Source: Oscillospiraceae bacterium (GTDB lineage: Bacteria; Bacillota; Clostridia; Oscillospirales; Oscillospiraceae). From it: a stretch of DNA of 5,546 nucleotides. The stretch is from positions 1 through 5,546 of the forward strand of contig JAGBGB010000356.1 in NCBI GenBank assembly GCA_017936205.1, in the 5' to 3' direction. The notes below the pieces were generated by a model that saw nothing but the letters and a program-made list of their open reading frames with translations, did no database searches and was not told the origin of the DNA. The number at the start of each line of letters is the position of its first letter. Positions within the stretch are counted from its first letter, which is position 1. Below, piece after piece: positions 1-5,546 of the stretch. Made by a program: the position numbers and the translations under genes.

Positions 1-39
1 AGGCTTCTGTGATGCCTCAGTCGCAGTATCCAAAGACTA
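1..39 (-). other. Short region downstream of the SLH gene
   Basis: Only 39 bases follow the TAA stop. A 4-bp inverted repeat, AGGC / GCCT (1-17), sits at the very edge. It could be the start of a terminator cut off by the window, but no stable stem with a U-run can be seen. Confidence 0.2.
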
Positions 40-3000
40 TTATTTTACAAGGAATCGATAAACGATAGTAGAATACTGTGCACGGGTAGTTGTTCCAATA
101 GGCATCAGATATGCAACGCCATTCCTGCCGACACCGGTAATTAGGCCGGTAGCTACTGCCCATGAAATATATTCCTTAGCGTAGCCGCTCACCTGACTTG
201 CATCGGGGAAGATAGCCAGATCAGCACGAGGAGAAATATCTCTGCCAATCCGCTCTGCATAGCGATAGAGGAATGCCGCAGTCTGCTCTCTGGTAACACT
301 TCTATCAGGTGCAAATCGAGTCGCACTGACACCGTTGGCAATGCCATTGGAAGCTGCCCATGTAATTGCATCGTGATACCATACACCGGGCTTTACGTCC
401 TCGAAGGGACTTGTAGCATTTACTTCAGGAGAGCCTTCGATTCGATACAGGATGGTAACGACCATTGCTCTGCTCAACTCTTTATTGGGCATGAACGCTC
501 CATTACCCATACCGTTCATCAGACCCTTTTCGATGCAGAAATGTACACCGTCATGATACCAAGAGTTGCGATTCAGATCTGCAAACTTAGCCATCGGACA
601 GGTATCATCCTTCGGGCAGAGTGCAGTCGTGTCCTCTTTCTCGGCTTCCTTCCTGTAGCCGCAGGTCGTGCAGTAACCGTTGGTATCAAAATCATGTGCT
701 TCTTTTTCGCGAATATACTTGCCGCAGTCTTCGTTGAGGCAGACGATCCAATGTTGGGTCTCGTCATACTTCCATACGGATTCCATATGACCCAGTGCAG
801 GAGTCGGAACATATTCCTGCACCTCGCAATATTCGCACATATGGCGATTCATGCCGGGATTTTCACAATCTGCCAAAGCTGCAGTGTCCCAGCCGCCCCA
901 CTTGTGGCTACCGGTTTCCAACTGACCGCAGATTTCGCAGATACGATAATGGCTGCTGCCGTCGGGAATCCATGTACCTGCGTGCTCGTGATCAGGAGCA
1001 TAGACTGTAACCTCACAGGAGGCAGTTAGCGCACCTGCCTTCAAAGTGATCGTGGTTGTACCGGGAGCCTTTGCTGTCACAATACCGAACATATTGACCT
1101 CAGCCACAGTGGGATCGCTGCTGGTAAGGCTGACCTCGTCAGATGTACTGGCGTTAGAGGGAGTGACTGTTGCGGTAAGCAAAGACTGCTCGCCAACTGC
1201 CAGATTCAGCTTGTCAGGGTGCAGCGTGATGGATTCGGCAGGAATTTCGGGAGCCTTTTCAACCTTAACGACATAATAACCGAGGTAATTGTATGAGGTC
1301 GCAGGAACATTGTCCTTATCCGCATCCTTCAGTGCAAAGAGGTAAACCGTAGCCTGCCCTTCCTTGAGTGCAGTGATCTTGCCGCTTGCAGGATCGACAG
1401 AGATGACACCGTTTCCGTCGGTGGTAGCATATTGGAAGCCCGTCATGGAGCTCACGACTGTGTACCAACGGAAATTCTTGAATACTTTGTCAGCTCCCTC
1501 AGGAGTGAGGGTCACACCGGTGGTTTCAGGAGAATCGGGGGTATAGGTCTCGTTGACCTTGATGGTCACATCGGGGTACTCTGCGTTACCGGTGAAATCG
1601 CCGTAGACCATGTTGTTCGGGTCGTAAACACGGATATACAGGTTATAGGTGGACTTGTTGGGATGATCCTGCCAATTGTAACCGCTGCCGGCCTTTGTGG
1701 GATAGACATAGGTAGTGCCTGCCTGCTTGCCGGTGATGGTGATGGTCTTGGCAGAGGCATTCTGGGCAACGGTTGCAATCGCAGTGCTGTTGCTCTTGAG
1801 AACGGGCAGGTCATAGTTTGCGTTGGTGGGATTGATGCCGTACTCAACCGTCACGGTCTTGCCCACGGGGACAAAGACATATGCTCCACTGGTGGGATAT
1901 TCGGGATAGTAAAGCTTCCATGCCTGGACGGTCGTCCCGCTACCACTCTCAGTGGGGGTGACCCAACCATAGTTCAGGTACAGACCCGTGTTTGTGGTGT
2001 TGGTGGCCTTATAACGGGTATAGACATAGTAGGTGCCGTATTCGGGCACGGTGAAGATCTTGCCGCTGATGGCAGTGCCCTGGGACCACTTGGTCCCATC
2101 GAGCTGCGTGGTGCTGTAGACATATTCCTGCTTGTCGGAATAGTTGGTGATGGTGACGGTCTTCTGGGAAGATGTCATGGTGGGTCTTTCCGGCGTAGTC
2201 AGATTGTCGTTTTTCTCAACGGCTCTCTCTGCGCTGTAAAGTGCACCCTCGTAGCCGTCTGCGGTGACCTTGACGCGGATTTTGCTGTCACCATACTTAG
2301 GCGTGTAGCTGCTGCCCGTTGCGCCGGAAATAACGATCCATGTACTGCCGTTCAGACTATGCCACTGATAGTGCAGGCTGGACAGAGGCAGCTCTGCGAT
2401 CTCGCCCTTGAAGCCGATGGTAACGGGCTTGTCATAGCTGACAGCCGAGGTGTAGTGCACACTGCCCTGCAGGGTCTTGGGTGCGCCGACAGCATTGATA
2501 TAGAAGAGCTTGCGGAGAGCGTTGACACTTTCACCGTTTTTCTTCAGATCGATCCACTGCCACAAGAGGTATTTGCCGGGCTCCTTGATGTAGTCTTTCA
2601 GATCAATGGTGCTGCTGTTGCCCTTATACAGCCCCTGACCCTTGGTGTTGTACAGCTCCTGTTGGGTGACGATGGAGTAGCCGTCGTTCTTCCATGCGGA
2701 GGGCAGCGCCGTTGCGCTAAAGCCGAACTTGGCGCTGTCGCCTACGGTGTAGTCGTAGTCCTTGGTGTATTCGCCGCCCATGTTGGGGGTCTGGGAGGCA
2801 AAGCTCAGAGCATCAATGTTCACTGTGACCATGTCGGTATAGTCAAAGCATTCACCGATTTCGTCCTCGATGTTGAGGTACTCGAAGGAATAGCACTCGA
2901 CCGTCCAAACGGGAGAATCTGCCCACGGGATATCCTTCATTTTCTGAAGATCTATGTAGAAAACGTCTTTGGATGTGGAATAGGTGTAGTCGGGGTTGAG

Positions 3001-4314
3001 GTATTCTTCGCCTTTCGGTCTGCCCTTCCAAATGCGCCACTCAAATTTGGCGTCGTGGTAGGGATTGTACTCGTTGCTGACATAGAAGGGAGCGTGTCGC
3101 CACAAGAGCCTTGCTGTGCCGGTCTTCGGATTGAAGGTAATGGTGTCGGCATATTGGTTCTTGGTGCCCACCTGATAGCCGTTGTTGGTCACATCGGACT
3201 GCAGTCTGCAGAGGCTGTGACTATAGGCAGTGTAGTTAACACATACGATTGAGAGCTCGGGATGCTCTGCGGAGAGATCCAGTGCCTGCTTTTCCGAAGT
3301 GGTTTTGTAGATCTTCTCGTCGCTGTCCGTCTCATAGGTGGTGATGGTCATGTATGCACTGTCATTCTTCCAGGCGTCGTCGGGAATACCAAAGCGGGGA
3401 TCGGCATCAAATTCTTTGGTCTTAAATGGCTCGGAGGACATAATACGCATATCATCCGCGTCATACTTATGGAATTCGCCGCTGCGGATACGGATATCAC
3501 TGTTGTTGGCGGCGAATAAAGGTCGTGCACCTAAAGAGCCGTAGATCTTGGAATTGTTGATATCCAGCTTGCTGCCCGGTTGTGCGTTGACAGTAATGTT
3601 GCGCACATCCACATCACAACCGGAGGAGATCATCGTGGCATTATTCACGACGGCATAGCCGTCTTTTTGGACGGTAAGGGTGTTGCCCCACAATGCGTCA
3701 TAATCGCATGTCGTCCAGAGCCAATAGTAATTTTCGTAATATTTACTGCCACCGGAAATATATCTGCCTCCGTTGAGAACAAGCGTTCCGTAAACATCAA
3801 ACAGGTTTCGCTTGACGATCTTTTGGTAGTGGTGATTCTTATCTAAGAATGCGCCGCCGTGGAAGATGCCGCTCTTCTTATAATAATAATTGATATTTTC
3901 AAAATCCCAGTCAGCATTTCCGTCCGGAGCGTCCACGATTAGCGTGGCGCCCTTTTCGACTACGATGAGGGTGCGATCCAAGCCGTCGACATTTTGATTT
4001 TTGCCTAAATTGATGTTGGATTCGTCAATGCAGGCAATCAGGAAGCCCTGTGTGTACAGAGTCTTGTTACCCTGCACATGGATCTCAGGGATGGGAACAC
4101 CGTTGATGCTGTCCTCATAGGTATAGGTGTGGACGATTTGTGCCATCACATAGACCTCTTCGGCCTTCGGGGATTCCAGGGCTTCCTTCAGCCCTTCAAA
4201 GGTGTAAACTTTCCAGATTTTCGACTCATAGGCACTTGCCTCCTGCGCCATGACAGGAACCATGCCAAACAACATGACCAGTGCCAGCAGTAGGCTCATA
4301 ACTCGTCTTTTCAT
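40..4314 (-). CDS. Large secreted multidomain surface protein with three C-terminal SLH domains
   Basis: This 1424-residue protein is probably exported and held on the cell wall by three SLH domains, which in known families bind pyruvylated secondary wall polymer. Its substrate is unknown; adhesion or a structural surface role is inferred. Visible layout: signal peptide 1-28 (KRR, hydrophobic core, possible cleavage after VMA 23 or ASA 28); repetitive beta-strand region about 36-285 resembling a right-handed beta-helix (GTLVLNGGRYISGG); beta-rich region 300-609 with two AWKND motifs; Ig-like domain 610-700 (YQW, ISGATGSSYTP, IRVKVTADGY); fibronectin-like segment 710-793; BIG2-like segments 794-916 and 917-1024; a clear BIG2 domain 1025-1107; Cys-rich repeats 1108-1221; SLH domains at 1244, 1304 and 1369, each starting FxD and carrying SRAM, TREQ or TRAQ. 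There is no LPXTG motif. No catalytic domain was recognised. The ATG start is fixed by AAGGAGG seven bases upstream and by the signal peptide. The final SLH domain ends at the stop, so the gene looks intact. Confidence 0.95.
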   Translation of the reverse strand: MKRRVMSLLLALVMLFGMVPVMAQEASAYESKIWKVYTFEGLKEALESPKAEEVYVMAQIVHTYTYEDSINGVPIPEIHVQGNKTLYTQGFLIACIDESNINLGKNQNVDGLDRTLIVVEKGATLIVDAPDGNADWDFENINYYYKKSGIFHGGAFLDKNHHYQKIVKRNLFDVYGTLVLNGGRYISGGSKYYENYYWLWTTCDYDALWGNTLTVQKDGYAVVNNATMISSGCDVDVRNITVNAQPGSKLDINNSKIYGSLGARPLFAANNSDIRIRSGEFHKYDADDMRIMSSEPFKTKEFDADPRFGIPDDAWKNDSAYMTITTYETDSDEKIYKTTSEKQALDLSAEHPELSIVCVNYTAYSHSLCRLQSDVTNNGYQVGTKNQYADTITFNPKTGTARLLWRHAPFYVSNEYNPYHDAKFEWRIWKGRPKGEEYLNPDYTYSTSKDVFYIDLQKMKDIPWADSPVWTVECYSFEYLNIEDEIGECFDYTDMVTVNIDALSFASQTPNMGGEYTKDYDYTVGDSAKFGFSATALPSAWKNDGYSIVTQQELYNTKGQGLYKGNSSTIDLKDYIKEPGKYLLWQWIDLKKNGESVNALRKLFYINAVGAPKTLQGSVHYTSAVSYDKPVTIGFKGEIAELPLSSLHYQWHSLNGSTWIVISGATGSSYTPKYGDSKIRVKVTADGYEGALYSAERAVEKNDNLTTPERPTMTSSQKTVTITNYSDKQEYVYSTTQLDGTKWSQGTAISGKIFTVPEYGTYYVYTRYKATNTTNTGLYLNYGWVTPTESGSGTTVQAWKLYYPEYPTSGAYVFVPVGKTVTVEYGINPTNANYDLPVLKSNSTAIATVAQNASAKTITITGKQAGTTYVYPTKAGSGYNWQDHPNKSTYNLYIRVYDPNNMVYGDFTGNAEYPDVTIKVNETYTPDSPETTGVTLTPEGADKVFKNFRWYTVVSSMTGFQYATTDGNGVISVDPASGKITALKEGQATVYLFALKDADKDNVPATSYNYLGYYVVKVEKAPEIPAESITLHPDKLNLAVGEQSLLTATVTPSNASTSDEVSLTSSDPTVAEVNMFGIVTAKAPGTTTITLKAGALTASCEVTVYAPDHEHAGTWIPDGSSHYRICEICGQLETGSHKWGGWDTAALADCENPGMNRHMCEYCEVQEYVPTPALGHMESVWKYDETQHWIVCLNEDCGKYIREKEAHDFDTNGYCTTCGYRKEAEKEDTTALCPKDDTCPMAKFADLNRNSWYHDGVHFCIEKGLMNGMGNGAFMPNKELSRAMVVTILYRIEGSPEVNATSPFEDVKPGVWYHDAITWAASNGIANGVSATRFAPDRSVTREQTAAFLYRYAERIGRDISPRADLAIFPDASQVSGYAKEYISWAVATGLITGVGRNGVAYLMPIGTTTRAQYSTIVYRFLVK
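43..585 (-). other. Three tandem SLH domains (cell-wall anchor)
   Basis: Residues 1244-1424 hold three SLH domains beginning FADLNRNSWY, FEDVKPGVWY and FPDASQVSGY. Each is followed by an aromatic/Ala-rich helix, a G-(L/I)-(M/A/I)-(N/T)-G turn and a TRAE-like motif (LSRAM, VTREQ, TTRAQ) that keeps the arginine. In known SLH trimers these motifs line the grooves that bind pyruvylated wall polymer. The organism is therefore expected to carry csaB-type pyruvyl transferase elsewhere in the genome; that is inference. Confidence 0.93.
652..993 (-). repeat. Cysteine/histidine-rich repeat block in the SLH protein
   Basis: Residues 1108-1221 contain two diverged copies of a unit of roughly 30 residues with the pattern W-x2-D-x3-H-(Y/W)-x2-C...CG...H: W1115, H1122, C1126, C1129, H1137 and W1181, H1188, C1192, C1197, H1207. 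Between them lies C1150-x2-PG...C1160-x2-C1163...TPALGH. A final GYCTTCGY (C1215, C1218) closes the block. Such C..PG...C..C...PALGH units recur in surface proteins of gut Firmicutes. The paired Cys and His could bind zinc or form disulfides; this is inference. The block links the BIG2 region to the SLH anchor. Confidence 0.75.
4231..4314 (-). other. Signal peptide coding segment of the SLH protein
   Basis: The first 28 residues have a basic start (MKRR), a hydrophobic run (about residues 5-22) and small residues at possible signal peptidase I sites: V-M-A at 21-23 and A-S-A at 26-28. This predicts Sec export and confirms the start codon. Which of the two sites is cut cannot be decided by eye. 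Confidence 0.85.
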
Positions 4315-4321
4315 CGTTTCT

Positions 4322-4328
4322 CCTCCTT
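4322..4328 (-). promoter_or_regulatory. Shine-Dalgarno site of the SLH gene
   Basis: On the minus strand AAGGAGG lies seven bases before the ATG at 4314. It is a full-length match to the anti-SD sequence at ideal spacing, suggesting strong translation and settling the start. Confidence 0.9.
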
Positions 4329-4360
4329 AATTGTTGATAAAGTGGGGTAATAGCGCTTCG

Positions 4361-4388
4361 TATATATCCATGGTGTCGTCTCCACCAA
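4361..4388 (-). promoter_or_regulatory. Weak candidate promoter for the SLH gene
   Basis: The 95-base gap between the orphan gene and the SLH gene holds TTGGTG (4388-4383) and TATATA (4366-4361), 16 bases apart on the minus strand. These match the sigma-A consensus at 3/6 and 4/6. A 5-bp hairpin, TGGTG / CACCA (4371-4387), overlaps the spacer. No U-run follows any hairpin here, so no terminator closes the upstream gene, and read-through from 4410-4850 is equally possible. Confidence 0.25.
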
Positions 4389-4409
4389 TAGATTATTATT
4401 TAGTGGGGC

Positions 4410-4850
4410 TCACGGCATAGCCTTATTCGAGAGGATGGTCAACCTATCCATCAATTCCATCAGGATCGGCTCAACTCCATCTGACCACCGATAATCAGCG
4501 CCTGATATCATCTGTCCCGGAAGACAAAGCTTCCTACTGTCTCCATCCATCAGTTCCATATGAAAAAAAGCAACAGTTCCCTTGCTATTAGAATATCGGC
4601 ACATATGGATATACTTTCCATCCTTGCAAATCTGAGCAGAATAGAGAGGCGATTCAGCTAATTGAACTGTCCAACGCAAATCAATAGGCTCCATCCCCTC
4701 TTCAAAGGAAATCACAAAGCTCTCCTTATCATCAGAAAGAAAACACACCCTCTGTCCGGGTTGACCATCTGAATGGTAAATAAGCCCCTGCGGGATCACT
4801 AACTCACAGATATCAAATATAGAGATCCTATGGAGTTGGCTCGAAGACAT
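4410..4850 (-). CDS. Hypothetical cytoplasmic protein, 146 residues
   Basis: I do not recognise this protein. It has no signal peptide or membrane segment, so it should be cytoplasmic. Alternating hydrophobic stretches (SIFDICELVIP, RVCFLSDDKESFVISF, GTVAFFHMEL) suggest a mostly beta-strand fold ending in a helix (about residues 126-141). It has five scattered Cys (15, 36, 75, 84, 109) with no CxxC pair and no catalytic signature. The ATG start is supported by GGAGG at 4861-4865 with a 10-base gap, slightly long but usable. It sits between the pseudo-receiver gene and the SLH gene, all in one direction, so co-transcription is possible. Its codons include Leu TTA, Ser TCA and several Arg AGG, unlike the middle of the SLH gene, which may mean a different origin or a lower expression level. 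It is likely a real gene because of the ribosome binding site and its placement; the function is unknown. Confidence 0.75.
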   Translation of the reverse strand: MSSSQLHRISIFDICELVIPQGLIYHSDGQPGQRVCFLSDDKESFVISFEEGMEPIDLRWTVQLAESPLYSAQICKDGKYIHMCRYSNSKGTVAFFHMELMDGDSRKLCLPGQMISGADYRWSDGVEPILMELMDRLTILSNKAMP

Positions 4851-4872
4851 AACTTAACAACCTCCAAACCCC

Positions 4873-4902
4873 TTCACTACGGCTTACTTAGTATGCCGTG
4901 AA
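4873..4902 (-). promoter_or_regulatory. Imperfect dyad / hairpin upstream of the orphan gene
   Basis: TTCAC and GTGAA arms enclose GGC / GCC and then TAC / GTA around a three-base loop. A three-base bulge and one A-A mismatch interrupt the stem. The inner part (4881-4897) is a 17-bp near-perfect dyad. The downstream sequence on the minus strand is GGGGTTTGG, not a U-run, so this is not a normal terminator. It lies just upstream of the Shine-Dalgarno site (4861-4865). It could be an operator or a leader structure; nothing identifies the ligand. Confidence 0.4.
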
Positions 4903-4906
4903 CAGG

Positions 4907-4936
4907 ATATTAGAACATAAAACAACTATATGACAG
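4907..4936 (-). promoter_or_regulatory. Weak candidate promoter for the orphan gene
   Basis: On the minus strand CTGTCA (4936-4931) and TAATAT (4912-4907) are separated by 18 bases. Each matches the sigma-A hexamers at 4/6. The surrounding sequence is A+T-rich. If used, transcription would begin near the dyad at 4873-4902, placing it at the 5' end of the message. The match is too weak to rely on. Confidence 0.22.
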
Positions 4937-4951
4937 CATTTCCATAAGACC

Positions 4952-5335
4952 TTAGATGGAAGACAGCAGGGCTGTGAGATAGCTTTGACTGACAGAAGAA
5001 TAGATAAAATCATCGATTCGTTCATCCTTTTTCGCTTGGGCTACCTGTCTGGCGATTTCCGGTGCTGAATTCTCGTCACAGAGTAAAATCACCTTGCATT
5101 GTGGGCGAAGACTGCGGAGAAGCTGGGCTTCATTCAAGCAATCTTCTAAGGTCGTTCCAAGTTCATATGCCGCTTCCATCACTAAAATGTCCGCTGATGC
5201 CTGTTCGCAAGACTTTGCGGCATCTTTGCATCCGGGACAAATGGAATAAACAAGAAAGCTCCCGGTTTGATTCAGTGTATGAGTAATAGATGCTGCCATA
5301 AGGCAATTATGAATGCAAAGCATAATCTTTTTCAA
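4952..5335 (-). CDS. Stand-alone degenerate receiver-domain (pseudo-response-regulator) protein
   Basis: This protein of about 127 residues fits the length and strand order of a single CheY-like receiver domain with no output domain. Beta1 is KIMLCIHN (3-10), beta2 about 27-32, beta3 ADILVME (48-54), beta4 KVILLCDENS (81-90) and beta5 DDFIYSSVS (108-116), with helices between. The active-site residues are lost: no acidic pair after beta1, Glu54 where the phosphorylated Asp should be, Cys86 in place of Thr/Ser, and Ser in place of the beta5 Lys. It should therefore not be phosphorylated normally; Glu54 may mimic the active state (inference). It has eight Cys, including CPGC at 33-36. I chose the TTG start at 5335 because AGGAGG sits nine bases upstream; an earlier in-frame TTG at 5362 would place that site inside the gene. 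It is first in line before the orphan and SLH genes. The fold call rests on pattern only; another Rossmann-like fold is possible. Confidence 0.7.
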   Translation of the reverse strand: MKKIMLCIHNCLMAASITHTLNQTGSFLVYSICPGCKDAAKSCEQASADILVMEAAYELGTTLEDCLNEAQLLRSLRPQCKVILLCDENSAPEIARQVAQAKKDERIDDFIYSSVSQSYLTALLSSI

Positions 5336-5344
5336 AGAGAATCG

Positions 5345-5350
5345 CCTCCT
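5345..5350 (-). promoter_or_regulatory. Shine-Dalgarno site that fixes a TTG start
   Basis: AGGAGG on the minus strand is followed by nine bases and then TTG at 5335-5333. The next in-frame ATG, four codons in, is 21 bases away, too far for this site. The upstream TTG at 5362 has no such site in front of it. Confidence 0.75.
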
Positions 5351-5443
5351 CTCTGTCTGCAATCAGTCTTGTTGTAACAAATTCGATGCAAGTCTTTCCC
5401 GAAGTGGTAGGTCAGAAAATTTTGTGTAAGCGTTTTTCGACAA

Positions 5444-5462
5444 AGTCAAGAAATGATGTCAA
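5444..5462 (-). promoter_or_regulatory. Two outward-facing -35-like hexamers in the element end
   Basis: Reading out of the element toward the receiver gene are TTGACA (5462-5457, a full -35 match) and TTGACT (5449-5444, 5/6). The best -10 I can see is CAAAAT (5424-5419), 19 bases from the second hexamer, which is poor. IS256-type elements are known to supply outward promoters to neighbouring genes, so this could drive the receiver gene, but no convincing full promoter is visible. Confidence 0.3.
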
Positions 5463-5527
5463 CATGAATGGCACTGCTCGGCTTATATCCCTTGTCTACC
5501 TCGCTCCCTCATCCTTGGGGCGGTATG

Positions 5528-5541
5528 CACGCCGAGGCGTG
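5528..5541. repeat. Short G+C-rich inverted repeat in the element subterminal region
   Basis: CACGCC and GGCGTG are separated by only GA, giving a 6-bp dyad (5 bp with a four-base loop if folded). No U-run follows on either strand within the window, so a terminator role is not shown. It may be a transposase-related or translation-blocking structure of the element. Confidence 0.35.
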
Positions 5542-5546
5542 AATGC

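Larger units (their letters stand above)
5406..5546. mobile_element. Probable end of an IS256-family insertion sequence (partial, runs off the right edge)
   Basis: On the plus strand, positions 5406-5440 read GGTAGGTCAGAAAATTTTG, then TGTAAGCGTTTTTCGA. From memory of the family, IS256-group terminal inverted repeats commonly start GG..AGTGTCA, then an A/T stretch and TTTTGTGTAAA, and this matches well. The rest (5441-5546) is subterminal sequence with a short dyad and no complete gene. The transposase, the other inverted repeat and the target duplication would lie outside the window, so the call is unconfirmed. A plus-strand frame from ATG 5464 stays open to the edge (27 codons) but has no ribosome binding site; I do not call it as a gene. 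Confidence 0.5.

Noticed and set aside
373..1029. Plus-strand open frame of 218 codons opposite the SLH and Cys-rich domains
   Set aside because: The minus strand here encodes unmistakable SLH and Cys-rich repeats. The plus-strand product has no recognisable domain and is a shadow.
1432..3252. Plus-strand open frame of 606 codons antisense to the SLH gene
   Set aside because: It shares codon boundaries with the SLH gene, so it stays open simply because TTA, CTA and TCA codons are avoided there. The protein is low-complexity Val/Gly/Ile-rich, has no ribosome binding site that I can see, and the opposite strand has clear domains.
4371..4387. TGGTG / CACCA hairpin between the orphan gene and the SLH gene as a terminator
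   Set aside because: The stem is only 5 bp and no U-run follows on the minus strand, so it is not a credible terminator.
4341..4408. Direct repeat AGTGGGG at 4341-4347 and 4402-4408
   Set aside because: Two 7-bp copies 61 bases apart are easily expected by chance, and no further copies or symmetry support an operator.
5062..5286. Plus-strand open frame of 74 codons
   Set aside because: It is antisense to the receiver-like gene, whose start, ribosome binding site and fold pattern are better supported.
4336..5362. CRISPR, toxin-antitoxin or phage-defence signature in the small genes
   Set aside because: There are no regularly spaced repeats, and neither small protein shows toxin, antitoxin, nuclease or DNA-binding motifs.
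5464..5546. Plus-strand frame from ATG 5464, open to the window edge (starts MNGTARLISL)
   Set aside because: It has no ribosome binding site, only 27 codons are visible, and it lies in the likely subterminal region of the insertion sequence. The transposase start is more likely to be further right.

Overview
The window looks like chromosomal DNA of a Gram-positive Firmicute, most likely an anaerobic gut-type clostridium. The evidence is strong AGGAGG-type ribosome binding sites, a very large secreted protein anchored by S-layer homology (SLH) domains, BIG2-type immunoglobulin-like domains and the 'PALGH' cysteine-rich repeats common in surface proteins of gut clostridia, plus an IS256-like element end. 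The genus cannot be named from the sequence. All three genes I support lie on the minus strand and read from right to left.

Layout in transcription order: (1) 5406-5546 looks like one end of an IS256-family insertion sequence that continues off the right edge. (2) 4952-5335 encodes a small stand-alone response-regulator receiver-like protein. It has lost its catalytic residues and carries Glu at the phospho-acceptor position. (3) 4851-4951 is an intergenic gap with an imperfect dyad or hairpin. (4) 4410-4850 encodes an unrecognised 146-residue cytoplasmic protein. (5) 4315-4409 is a gap with a perfect Shine-Dalgarno site and weak promoter candidates. (6) 40-4314 encodes a 1424-residue secreted, multidomain SLH surface protein, which fills 77% of the window. 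Only 39 bases remain downstream.

A functional link between the genes is inference only. A degenerate receiver and an unknown small cytoplasmic protein sit directly upstream of a giant cell-wall protein in the same orientation. That would fit a local regulatory or accessory role, but separate transcription is equally possible because gaps of 101 and 95 bases separate the genes. The two small genes are richer in A+T and use Leu TTA and Ser TCA codons, whereas the middle of the surface-protein gene avoids TTA, CTA and TCA completely. The locus may therefore be a composite. The insertion-sequence end lies about 55 bases upstream of the receiver-gene ribosome binding site, so it may have displaced or replaced that gene's promoter.

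I see no CRISPR array, tRNA, rRNA, or recognisable defence or biosynthetic system. The most unusual item is the cysteine-rich phosphomimetic-like pseudo-receiver next to an orphan gene and an SLH protein.
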